The notes under the pieces were generated by a model. The model had not been told where the DNA came from, did no database searches, and saw only the letters and a program-made list of their open reading frames with translations. Shown piece after piece: positions 33,208-40,216 of a stretch of 64,000 bases of DNA. The first letter of the stretch is position 1; each line of letters begins with the position of its first letter. The DNA comes from a virus, in IMG/VR virus record IMGVR_UViG_3300045994_000055, positions 1 through 64,000 of that record; one strand, written 5' to 3'. The position numbers and the translations under genes were made by a program.

Positions 33208-33562
33208 AGTATTCGATATCTGTGTATGTTTCGTCTTGCTCAATAATTAAATTGGCATGGTTCTTTACTGTAGGGAATCCACTAGTAGACTTGCTTAATT
33301 GTACACGAAAGCCAGGGTCACTTTCAATCTTTTTGAGCTTACGGTTGACTACGGTGTATCTAAAGTAGTTCTCGTAGTCGTGTTGTGATACAACAATGTA
33401 GGTGCCAGGTTCATGCGATTGCATGGAGCAACTTGTAATGTTGCCATCTACATTGTAGTAAATTCTGTATTCTAGTGGTTCTATGTATAGCGGCTGAGTG
33501 GCAGCTATTGCTTTGAGAAATTCTGATTCTGCATCAGTCATTGTATTTATAGCTTTTGTCAT
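33188..33562 (-). CDS. Hypothetical protein
   Basis: This 124-residue protein starts at 33562; an alternative ATG at 33541 would give 117 residues, and neither start has a clear Shine-Dalgarno sequence. It is acidic and beta-rich by composition (Y-R-I-Y-Y-N-V-D-G-N near residue 33). It overlaps both neighbouring sugar-transfer genes. Not recognised; its role in the cluster is suggested only by position. Confidence 0.65.
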   Translation of the reverse strand: MTKAINTMTDAESEFLKAIAATQPLYIEPLEYRIYYNVDGNITSCSMQSHEPGTYIVVSQHDYENYFRYTVVNRKLKKIESDPGFRVQLSKSTSGFPTVKNHANLIIEQDETYTDIEYYEYRVN

Positions 33563-34340
33563 AATAATGGACTGGATGGTATTGATTTAAATTGTTGATA
33601 CGGATCATGTTTCCATCAGTCTCGGTCATTACTGTATCAAATACTGTACGTGCATCTGACCAGGCCTGTATACCTGATTTAAGGTGCACGAAGTTAATGA
33701 AGTCCATGCTTGGCATTGTGCATTGCTCCATGCCTACAGCGTGAGCAGTTAATGCGTATAGCACATCAGTGGAGGGGTAGTCTTCATCGCAACCAATCAG
33801 GCTGGTCTTGACTGCTTCCCAATTAGAGATGATGCTGAATGCTGCACCAAAGAACTCTGCTGCGGGCCTACTGTACCTAAAGTACATTAAGCCATTGTAC
33901 ACGTCAGGCAAGTGGTTGTCATCAAACATCTTGCGATACTTGCGCACGGCAGAAGCGTTGCCTCTGTAGTTTTTACAACCCGTAGATAGTACAACGTCCC
34001 TAAGCCTAAATGCATGTAACCAATGATCAATACTGCGAGTAAACAGGAGATCGCTTTCGAGTTTAATTGTTTCCTTAAACGGGGTTAACGAAAATGCATA
34101 CGGCTCGAGTGACATTGCAGGCATGTCAGTCTCAGGCAGTTCAACTACGTAATCAAACACCTTTTCCATTGCGGGTGTAATTTCTTTGGACGTAGCTTTA
34201 TCTACAAAAACAGCGTACCGATTATTTTTTTGCGTTGCTTTAATGTTCTTTGCTTGCATATACGCAAGGCGCAGGTAGTCAGTCTCCGCGGAGTTAATAG
34301 CAAACGTGGCAAAGCCTAATTGTTCTTTGTGGTTAAACAC
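33534..34340 (-). CDS. Glycosyltransferase-like protein, GTG start
   Basis: The frame extends to 34406, but GAGGAG lies just upstream of a GTG at 34340 (overlapping the previous stop by 8 bases), and the protein from there begins F-N-H-K-E-Q-L-G-F-A-T-F-A-I-N-S, matching the start of the neighbouring transferase in layout. It has 268 residues, with Y-A-V-F-V-D-K and E-T-I-K-L-E-S-D-L-L where the neighbour has E-T-I-L-L-D-T-D-Y. Likely a nucleotide-sugar transferase, possibly with an altered metal site. Confidence 0.7.
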   Translation of the reverse strand: MFNHKEQLGFATFAINSAETDYLRLAYMQAKNIKATQKNNRYAVFVDKATSKEITPAMEKVFDYVVELPETDMPAMSLEPYAFSLTPFKETIKLESDLLFTRSIDHWLHAFRLRDVVLSTGCKNYRGNASAVRKYRKMFDDNHLPDVYNGLMYFRYSRPAAEFFGAAFSIISNWEAVKTSLIGCDEDYPSTDVLYALTAHAVGMEQCTMPSMDFINFVHLKSGIQAWSDARTVFDTVMTETDGNMIRINNLNQYHPVHYYDKSYKYND

Positions 34341-35154
34341 ACATCTCCTCGATGAATCGTGCAAAATTTGCACTTTGCAAATAGTCCTTATCCATAACGT
34401 GCACACATTGCTTTGGTATCATTACTGCTTTGTCTTTCATACGCACAGCAAGTAGACTGCCTTTTGTCTGTATGCTTTCTACTTGCTGTTCTAACGTAAG
34501 CATTACCCACGGGATGCCTTGATCTTCGTTCAAGTTGTAACCAGATATGATATTGTTAGCAATAGCAAAAGCGTAGTCATTTCGGTAGCTTCTACCGCCG
34601 ACATTGTATAGTTTGCAGTAATAAGGGTAGTTACGTTGGACGCGGCCCACCATATCAAAGAGCATTTCAGCTTTATCAGTTTTCCTAAATAGTACAACTG
34701 TAGCCCAAACGAATGGTAGTGAAGTAGTACCCATTTCTTCATTAGAAGGCCCATTTGTGTCCCTGTTATGATGCATTATTTTGTAGTCAAAATCCGTCTC
34801 AAACAATTTGAGTAAGCTGTCATCTAGCACCAAGTAATCAGTGTCTAGCAGTATCGTTTCTTCGTATGGTGAGAAAGCGTAGGCTGTATAGCGATCAAAA
34901 TTCTTCCACTGTACTTGTACATCGCTCAGGTCAGAACGAAAGTTGCCGTTTTTGGCATCTACTCTGTGCACGACATGGAAATCAAATTTGGGATCACCTG
35001 CCATATCAGTCACTAGCGTAACTGGCAGCTTCAGGTATTTTTCAATTAGTCTGGCGGCGTTATCTGCAATTCCAACGTAGTTTACAGTGGGCGAGTTGAA
35101 TGCAAATAGTATTACACCGCGCTTAGACTTTGCGGATTTGTTTGAGTTCGGCAT
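34333..35154 (-). CDS. Glycosyltransferase-like (GT-A) protein
   Basis: This 273-residue protein begins with a polar tail, then G-V-I-L-F-A-F-N-S, L-P-V-T-L-V-T-D and Y-E-E-T-I-L-L-D-T-D-Y-L-V-L, where D-T-D is a D-x-D-type metal and nucleotide-sugar site. It fits GT-A transferases broadly similar to family 8. It overlaps the gene before it by 32 bases and the gene after it by 8 bases. The acceptor could be a tail protein or host glycan. Confidence 0.75.
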   Translation of the reverse strand: MPNSNKSAKSKRGVILFAFNSPTVNYVGIADNAARLIEKYLKLPVTLVTDMAGDPKFDFHVVHRVDAKNGNFRSDLSDVQVQWKNFDRYTAYAFSPYEETILLDTDYLVLDDSLLKLFETDFDYKIMHHNRDTNGPSNEEMGTTSLPFVWATVVLFRKTDKAEMLFDMVGRVQRNYPYYCKLYNVGGRSYRNDYAFAIANNIISGYNLNEDQGIPWVMLTLEQQVESIQTKGSLLAVRMKDKAVMIPKQCVHVMDKDYLQSANFARFIEEMCV

Positions 35155-35434
35155 GTTGCTGGGACCAACGGTTCATCACCTTTTGGTAATGTTGCTGTGC
35201 TGTGACTAGAAAGACTTGCTTGTCTACTTCAATTGGGTTTTGGTACGAGTCTTCCAAAAACAGTTCGTCAATGGGCCAAGTTGCCACAAACGCTAGAAGC
35301 TCTGGTGTAATTTTGAATAGCCCACCATTGTGTGCAAAATGGAGATCAGTTTGAATCTGTTCCCGTAGAATGGTTTTGTTGACTTGATAGTCGGTAGATT
35401 TTTTGATTTGATCTACGATTGGTTGAATGGTCAT
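35123..35434 (-). CDS. Conserved T4-like phage hypothetical protein
   Basis: This 103-residue protein contains S-T-D-Y-Q-V-N-K-T-I-L-R-E, L-F-K-I-T-P-E-L-L-A-F-V-A-T-W-P-I-D-E and Q-H-Y-Q-K-V-M-N-R-W, a series I recall from a small protein next to tail-fibre genes of T4-like cyanophages. It starts 8 bases past the terminator that closes the tail module and is first in the long leftward operon. Function unknown. Confidence 0.82.
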   Translation of the reverse strand: MTIQPIVDQIKKSTDYQVNKTILREQIQTDLHFAHNGGLFKITPELLAFVATWPIDELFLEDSYQNPIEVDKQVFLVTAQQHYQKVMNRWSQQHAELKQIRKV

Positions 35435-35439
35435 AAATG

Positions 35440-35474
35440 AAAAAGCTAGTATGCCCTTACAGTATACTAGCTTT
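35440..35474 (-). terminator. Intrinsic terminator closing the tail module
   Basis: On the minus strand an 11-bp perfect stem (35464-35474 with 35442-35452, loop 35453-35463) is followed by a T run at 35444-35440. It lies between the last fibre-type gene and the 35434 gene. The stem could also work weakly on the plus strand. Confidence 0.85.
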
Positions 35475-35498
35475 CTCTTATGAAGTCAACGTGTTTGA

Positions 35499-36359
35499 TT
35501 ACGCTACGGTAACTGTACCCCAGCTATTAGCCAAATATGTTGTTTCTGGTGGAGTTACGTCAACGCGGTGATTGATAGTAACGTTCAAGCTATCGTTAAT
35601 ACCTTGCTGTGCGGCAGAAACAACAACCAATGATAATGTAACAACGTTACCGGAAACAGAAGCACCAAGACTAACTGTGTCGCTAGTGTAAGCTGCTGTA
35701 GTGCCAGTTACAACCACAAAGTTTTGGTTAGATGCTGTTAAGTTAGCGTAGCCAAAAGCTGTGTTATTAGTATTCAACGTACCGCCAGTACCAGTGCGGC
35801 CACCGTTTGTTGCACGACGGAAAGCTGTCACACTGCCGAAGTTAGTACCAACTAAAGTTACAATAGCGCCAGAACGAGCCGATGCATCACCGTTAGTAAC
35901 GCCAGAAACTACAAAGTTTAATTGTCCGCCGCATTGGAAGAACTTTGCGGCACTTGTACTAAATGTAACTGTTCTGTTAATCGTTGTTGTTAATGCGCCT
36001 GCTGTATTTGCACTCGACCATACAGGACTAAACGTTGCGCCAGTCACCAAAGTACCTTGAGTGGCAAATGCATTAACGTTTGTTACTGCTGTGGAAACGC
36101 CAGTATTAACTGACGCCAAATATGTTACCGTTGTACCTGCCGTAGGCAATGTAATTGCTGCTGTGCCGCTTTGGTGTGCAAGGCAGTTGTTCAATGAACC
36201 GATTAATGTTGACCATTGTGCCGCTGTGACGGTATTACCAGTTGCCAAATTGGTGGGAACTGCGGTTTGGCCGTATGCTGTACTCCAAGTACCGTTTAAT
36301 GTTGTTGCTAACGAGTTGTAATCTGTTGCAGCAATTACGCCGCCTGATGAGTATGCCAT
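35499..36359 (-). CDS. Tail-fibre-associated structural protein
   Basis: This 286-residue protein is rich in Thr, Val, Asn, Ala and Gly, with beta-strand-like repeats, typical of phage fibre or decoration proteins. It begins M-A-Y-S-S-G-G-V-I and has D-Y-N-S-L near residue 14, an N-terminal layout I recall from short T4-like phage structural proteins. It starts with AGGA before the ATG and a late-type motif AATAAATA about 20 bases upstream. It is the last tail gene before the terminator. Confidence 0.7.
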   Translation of the reverse strand: MAYSSGGVIAATDYNSLATTLNGTWSTAYGQTAVPTNLATGNTVTAAQWSTLIGSLNNCLAHQSGTAAITLPTAGTTVTYLASVNTGVSTAVTNVNAFATQGTLVTGATFSPVWSSANTAGALTTTINRTVTFSTSAAKFFQCGGQLNFVVSGVTNGDASARSGAIVTLVGTNFGSVTAFRRATNGGRTGTGGTLNTNNTAFGYANLTASNQNFVVVTGTTAAYTSDTVSLGASVSGNVVTLSLVVVSAAQQGINDSLNVTINHRVDVTPPETTYLANSWGTVTVA

Positions 36360-36374
36360 GGTTAATCCTGTATT

Positions 36375-37946
36375 TTAGTTATTTATTTTCACGATGGCTT
36401 CTATGAAAGAAATTCCATCCGTATATTTGTCCTGTAAGGCCCGTCCAATTACGTTCCAAGGGGTAATTTCATCTTTGGTTCCTGCCCTGGCAACACCGTT
36501 TCCGGCGCTAACTAAACGATCACCTTTTCGAATAATCCCGACTACTTTGACAGGGACTCTACCACTTAGTGCAACGGGAGGATGAGTGATGTCATCCCCG
36601 CTGTCTGCGTTCATTAAATAAGCTGCTTTCGTACTTATCACTCCGAACACTTTTTCACTGAGTTCAGCTTTAACAGAGGTGATTTCTGCACTTCCGCCTA
36701 GTTCAACTACTGTCCCTGCATCGTACTCTGCGTCTGACGCAAATCTTTCGGCCAAGTCAGCGTATTTTGCTTGCATACTTGTGCCATATATACTAGAGAA
36801 CCAATGTGTACTATCACCCAAATTCACCGCACCGTTAACTGCGGGAACTAATGATCCTGTGATAGAGTTAGATCCATCACGGGCCAATGCTGCATTGTCT
36901 ACATAAAATTTATTAGCAATGTCATTCGAATTTAATGGTGCCGACGATACCTCAGCATGTCCAGAAACTGCATTTGCAGTAAACACAGGCACAGTTACAC
37001 CAGTTTGGTTTACACAAATAGTAATGTTTTTACCGGTGACACCATGGCGTAATCTACCAGTACCAGTACCCGCTTCTACATCAAGAATAACTTCGCTGTT
37101 TGGTCCGATGCGCAATCCATCATTGCTGCTGATTGTCATTGGGACAGTGGACGGAACTGTAATGTCTGTTCTGGCAAAGTTATTGGCTGAAATTGCTACA
37201 CCGTTAACTATTAAATTTTCAGCAGTAGTGGCAATACCGTTATATTTGTATCCAAATGCACCATCAGTACTAAGGTTAAACCCTGGCTTGATTGTTGTAA
37301 ACCCTGGGACTGACGATGAAAATTGTGTCCCGCCATTGAGAATACCAACCAATGCATTGCTTACATAAAATTTAATTACGATGTGCTGGAGATTGTCCGT
37401 ACCAAGAATTGTGTCAGGGGTGGCACCAGTTTGACCGGTCGTAGTATTGTTTACTGGTCCGATTGTTAACCAGCCACCGTTACTTACTGCATTAGCGCCA
37501 GTGACAGCGCCAGTGAACAATTTTAGTTGTCTGTTTGCAGTATCCCACCACAAGTCACCGATAATAGGATCGTATGCCAAATACTTAGGAGTACCTACTG
37601 TAGGACCACCAGGCGAAGTTTCAGTTACTGGTTCGGACGAATAAATCGTCGACAGTGATTTCCAAATTGCTGGATTGCCGGCTGCTGTGGCCGCATTAAC
37701 TTTTAATACCTTGTTTGCAGTATCCCACCAAATTTGACCAGGTAGTGCTGCTGTGGGACTCTTAGTGTTTGCAAAATTTTCTAGTAGATAAACAAAGTTC
37801 TCGTTTAACAACTTACCATAGCCTGGGTAATTTTTACCAATCAATGAAAGGCTAGTAGATCCAGTGTTAACTGTACCGTCTTGTAGTCCTGCATCGCCCA
37901 TTCCTGGGATTGTACTTCCGTTTGCTAGTGATATTGAATAAGCCAT
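36375..37946 (-). CDS. Tail fibre protein with conserved C-terminal domain
   Basis: This 523-residue protein has an N-terminal domain with S-L-I-G-K-N-Y-P-G-Y-G and L-N-E-N-F-V-Y-L-L-E-N-F, shared with the 37979-38395 protein, then P-G-Q-I-W-W-D-T repeats. The C-terminal domain (about residues 400-523; K-Y-A-D-L-A-E-R-F, G-R-V-P-V-K-V-V-G-I-I-R-K-G-D, I-G-R-A-L-Q) is shared with the 39044-40171 protein and resembles the peptidase-G2/IMC-type C-terminal domain of phage fibres. Late motif CATAAATA lies 4 bases before the ATG and there is no Shine-Dalgarno sequence. Confidence 0.85.
   Translation of the reverse strand: MAYSISLANGSTIPGMGDAGLQDGTVNTGSTSLSLIGKNYPGYGKLLNENFVYLLENFANTKSPTAALPGQIWWDTANKVLKVNAATAAGNPAIWKSLSTIYSSEPVTETSPGGPTVGTPKYLAYDPIIGDLWWDTANRQLKLFTGAVTGANAVSNGGWLTIGPVNNTTTGQTGATPDTILGTDNLQHIVIKFYVSNALVGILNGGTQFSSSVPGFTTIKPGFNLSTDGAFGYKYNGIATTAENLIVNGVAISANNFARTDITVPSTVPMTISSNDGLRIGPNSEVILDVEAGTGTGRLRHGVTGKNITICVNQTGVTVPVFTANAVSGHAEVSSAPLNSNDIANKFYVDNAALARDGSNSITGSLVPAVNGAVNLGDSTHWFSSIYGTSMQAKYADLAERFASDAEYDAGTVVELGGSAEITSVKAELSEKVFGVISTKAAYLMNADSGDDITHPPVALSGRVPVKVVGIIRKGDRLVSAGNGVARAGTKDEITPWNVIGRALQDKYTDGISFIEAIVKINN
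36380..36387 (-). promoter_or_regulatory. T4-type late promoter motif
   Basis: AATAAATA on the minus strand, 7 of 8 to TATAAATA, about 20 bases before the gene starting at 36359; the transcript leader would include AGGA. It overlaps the last codons of the upstream gene. Confidence 0.5.
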
Positions 37947-37950
37947 GCTG

Positions 37951-37958
37951 TATTTATG
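37951..37958 (-). promoter_or_regulatory. T4-type late motif abutting the start codon
   Basis: CATAAATA on the minus strand, 7 of 8 to the late consensus, ending only 4 bases before the ATG of the 37946 fibre gene. If used, transcription would begin about at the start codon. Confidence 0.4.
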
Positions 37959-37978
37959 CTAGAAATTATGTGCGTGTA

Positions 37979-38395
37979 TTACCACGTTTGACTCAGTGCA
38001 GTCCGAGTCCAAATGTTTGTTGTTCCGTTATAACTTCCAGTACACATATACAAGTACGCAGAGTCTACTGCCATCATACCTGCTTTGTCTCCAACTGCAC
38101 CTGTTGCACTAGTAGGAGCATTGTGCCACAATCCAAGTTTTACCCAATTGCCACCAGTAAACACATTGAGCGAGCCAACAGTGCTATCCCACCATTGCTG
38201 TCCACTTAGTGGATTGGCAGGAGAAGCAGGGCTAGAAAAATTTTCAGTGATACGGACAAAATTTTCATTTTGCAACGCACCGTAGTTTGTAACTTTTCTA
38301 CCAATTAAGGAAATACCTGCATGGGAACGGTCAACTGCTCCGTCTACTACTGTAGCCAGCAAGGTACCGTTTGTCTGTTTAACTAAGTAGGCCAT
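37979..38395 (-). CDS. Short fibre-type protein (N-terminal fibre domain only)
   Basis: This 138-residue protein carries S-L-I-G-R-K-V-T-N-Y-G-A-L-Q-N-E-N-F-V-R and G-Q-Q-W-W-D-S, the N-terminal domain of the adjacent 523-residue fibre, and ends I-W-T-R-T-A-L-S-Q-T-W. It may be a separate adaptor or collar protein, or a stand-alone remnant of a fibre N-terminus. It lies 2 bases after the next structural gene in transcription order. Confidence 0.75.
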   Translation of the reverse strand: MAYLVKQTNGTLLATVVDGAVDRSHAGISLIGRKVTNYGALQNENFVRITENFSSPASPANPLSGQQWWDSTVGSLNVFTGGNWVKLGLWHNAPTSATGAVGDKAGMMAVDSAYLYMCTGSYNGTTNIWTRTALSQTW

Positions 38396-38397
38396 AA

Positions 38398-39042
38398 TTA
38401 CCCAATATAAGATAAGTTGGTCAATGCTTGTATACGGATCGTGTAATCGATCTTAATTTTGCGGTTTAAGGACTTTTGCACAGGGTGGAAAACCACGTGT
38501 GTAAGCATTTTACCTGACGTACTAAAGAGACCTAGTTCATCAAATACGTATTGTTCGTTTAAGTTTTGGCTATTGTCAAAAGCCGCTTGGCCTTGTGGTT
38601 CACCGTAGTCTAGCAACATAGTTACTAGGATGTCAGTATACACTTTACCGGGGATGTGACGAATTTCCATCTTATTGTTAAGTGGATCTAAATTCTCTGC
38701 ACTTGTACCGTCAATAACTTTAGTGAATGTCTGATTGTACAATGCAGCATTCTGGTTATTAGTGTTGGTTGGCAAGTAGTTGATAACACCCGTAGGGTCA
38801 ACGGATGTTCCACCGTTGCCTAAGTTAATGGTCTTAATAAAGTTACCAGAAAGATCAGCCAAGCTATATGCGATAGCTTCAGACATGTTCTCGTAGTGGA
38901 TCGCGTTTGGTTTATCGTGAAATACTTCGTTCGTTTCCGGATCATAGATCTTGATGTGTCCGCGAATATTCAACCCGCCTTGTTCGTCGGGTTGTTTTTC
39001 TTCTTGAATAGGCATAGGTTGGACCTCCTTAGGCTCATCCAT
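38398..39042 (-). CDS. Conserved phage structural protein
   Basis: This 214-residue protein has a charged Glu/Gln/Pro tail in the first 25 residues, then H-I-K-I-Y-D-P-E-T-N-E, H-Y-E-N-M-S-E-A-I-A, and a C-terminal K-I-D-Y-T-I-R-I-Q segment. I recall comparable proteins beside fibre genes in T4-like cyanophages, annotated as structural. An AGGAGG-like ribosome site precedes the start. Function likely tail-fibre attachment or baseplate; not certain. Confidence 0.7.
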   Translation of the reverse strand: MDEPKEVQPMPIQEEKQPDEQGGLNIRGHIKIYDPETNEVFHDKPNAIHYENMSEAIAYSLADLSGNFIKTINLGNGGTSVDPTGVINYLPTNTNNQNAALYNQTFTKVIDGTSAENLDPLNNKMEIRHIPGKVYTDILVTMLLDYGEPQGQAAFDNSQNLNEQYVFDELGLFSTSGKMLTHVVFHPVQKSLNRKIKIDYTIRIQALTNLSYIG

Positions 39043-39043
39043 T

Positions 39044-40171
39044 TTATAGACGACCTACTACGATTTCAATTACGCCAACTGCGGCGCTACTGTAGTTTTC
39101 CAATGCCTTACCAATGATAGAGCCTAGCACAGGATTAGTTGCTACAGTAGCAACACCTGGGATATCGCTAGTTGTTAGCATATCACCACGGGAGATAGAG
39201 CCAACAACTTTACAAGGCACACGACCTTGCAACCCAACTGCCGCAACATAATCAGCAGTTAATCCTGCATTCATCAGATGAGCAGGTTGCGTGGACACAA
39301 CACCAGCCACTTTAGTATTGCTTGCACCAACTGCAATTGTTACTTCACTTGTAGTACCAAAGCACAAAACAGTGCCTGGCTCGTAGGTAGCATCAGCTAC
39401 ATACATTTCAGCCAAGTCAGCGTAACGTGCAGTTGTCGCTTGACCATAAATTGTAGCAAAGTAGTTGCTTGGTCCGCCTAAGTTCAACGTACCGTTGGAG
39501 GTAGGGAGGAACGTGCTAGACATTGTGTAATTTGTTGCGTTAACCGTGGTTGCAGACAATGTAGTAGGGCTTAACGTCGCTACACTTACTGTTCCAGCGT
39601 TCAATGTAGTAACTGTGGCTGTACCGTTGACTGTTAAACCAGTTAGCGAACCAACGGATGTAATATTTGTTTGGGCTGCGCCAGTTACGGTTGCTGCTGA
39701 CCCAGTAACACTACCAGCAATAGGGCTAGTTACTGTCAAATTAGTAAGAGTACCAATTGTTGTAATCGCTGGCTGGGACGGGGTAGCAATCGCACCGTAT
39801 AACGAAACGGCATGGACAGTAGCCGATGCATTAAAGTTTGGAGCATCAACATTACCGCTAAACGATGAAGCGCCAGTTACTGCTAAATTATTAACTGTCA
39901 AGTTACCAGTAATAGAACCAGTAGTTGCTGTAATACTTGTCGCAGCTAAGACACCGTTAATGGTACCTGCTCCATTAACCGTTAATGAACCAGCAGTCAG
40001 TGCACCTGCGATAGTTGCACTGTTTGCGCTCAATGCTGGCAAAGCTGCCAAATAGCTCTTTAGATTTGCACCGGTGATGCGCTGGGTAATACCAACCGTT
40101 TCTACCGGAATATTTGTATAGTCCAGAATTGTGTTGATTTCTGGTAAACCGCTGATTGTAATCGTTGCCAT
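39044..40171 (-). CDS. Tail fibre protein with C-terminal domain shared with 36375-37946
   Basis: This 375-residue protein has a Thr/Ala/Gly/Val-rich repetitive middle with T-G-S-x-T-G-type strands, typical of a fibre shaft. The C-terminal domain (about residues 245-375) has R-Y-A-D-L-A-E-M-Y, V-A-G-V-V-S-T-Q-P-A-H-L-M-N, G-R-V-P-C-K-V-V-G-S-I-S-R-G-D and I-G-K-A-L-E, matching the domain in the neighbouring fibre. Two late-type motifs lie upstream at 40195-40210. Confidence 0.85.
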   Translation of the reverse strand: MATITISGLPEINTILDYTNIPVETVGITQRITGANLKSYLAALPALSANSATIAGALTAGSLTVNGAGTINGVLAATSITATTGSITGNLTVNNLAVTGASSFSGNVDAPNFNASATVHAVSLYGAIATPSQPAITTIGTLTNLTVTSPIAGSVTGSAATVTGAAQTNITSVGSLTGLTVNGTATVTTLNAGTVSVATLSPTTLSATTVNATNYTMSSTFLPTSNGTLNLGGPSNYFATIYGQATTARYADLAEMYVADATYEPGTVLCFGTTSEVTIAVGASNTKVAGVVSTQPAHLMNAGLTADYVAAVGLQGRVPCKVVGSISRGDMLTTSDIPGVATVATNPVLGSIIGKALENYSSAAVGVIEIVVGRL

Positions 40172-40194
40172 GTTAAAAACGCCTTAATATGTTA

Positions 40195-40210
40195 TATTTA
40201 TGTATTTATT
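40195..40210 (-). promoter_or_regulatory. Two adjacent T4-type late promoter motifs
   Basis: On the minus strand AATAAATA (40210-40203) and CATAAATA (40202-40195), each 7 of 8 to the late consensus, lie side by side in the short gap between the giant structural gene and the fibre gene starting at 40171. Confidence 0.55.
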
Positions 40211-40216
40211 CACCAT

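Noticed and set aside
33544-33551. Exact TATAAATA on the minus strand near 33550
   Set aside because: It lies inside the coding start of the 33188-33562 gene and only 2 bases before the alternative ATG, within a continuous overlapping operon. Transcription from it would miss the gene's start. Probably chance within coding sequence.
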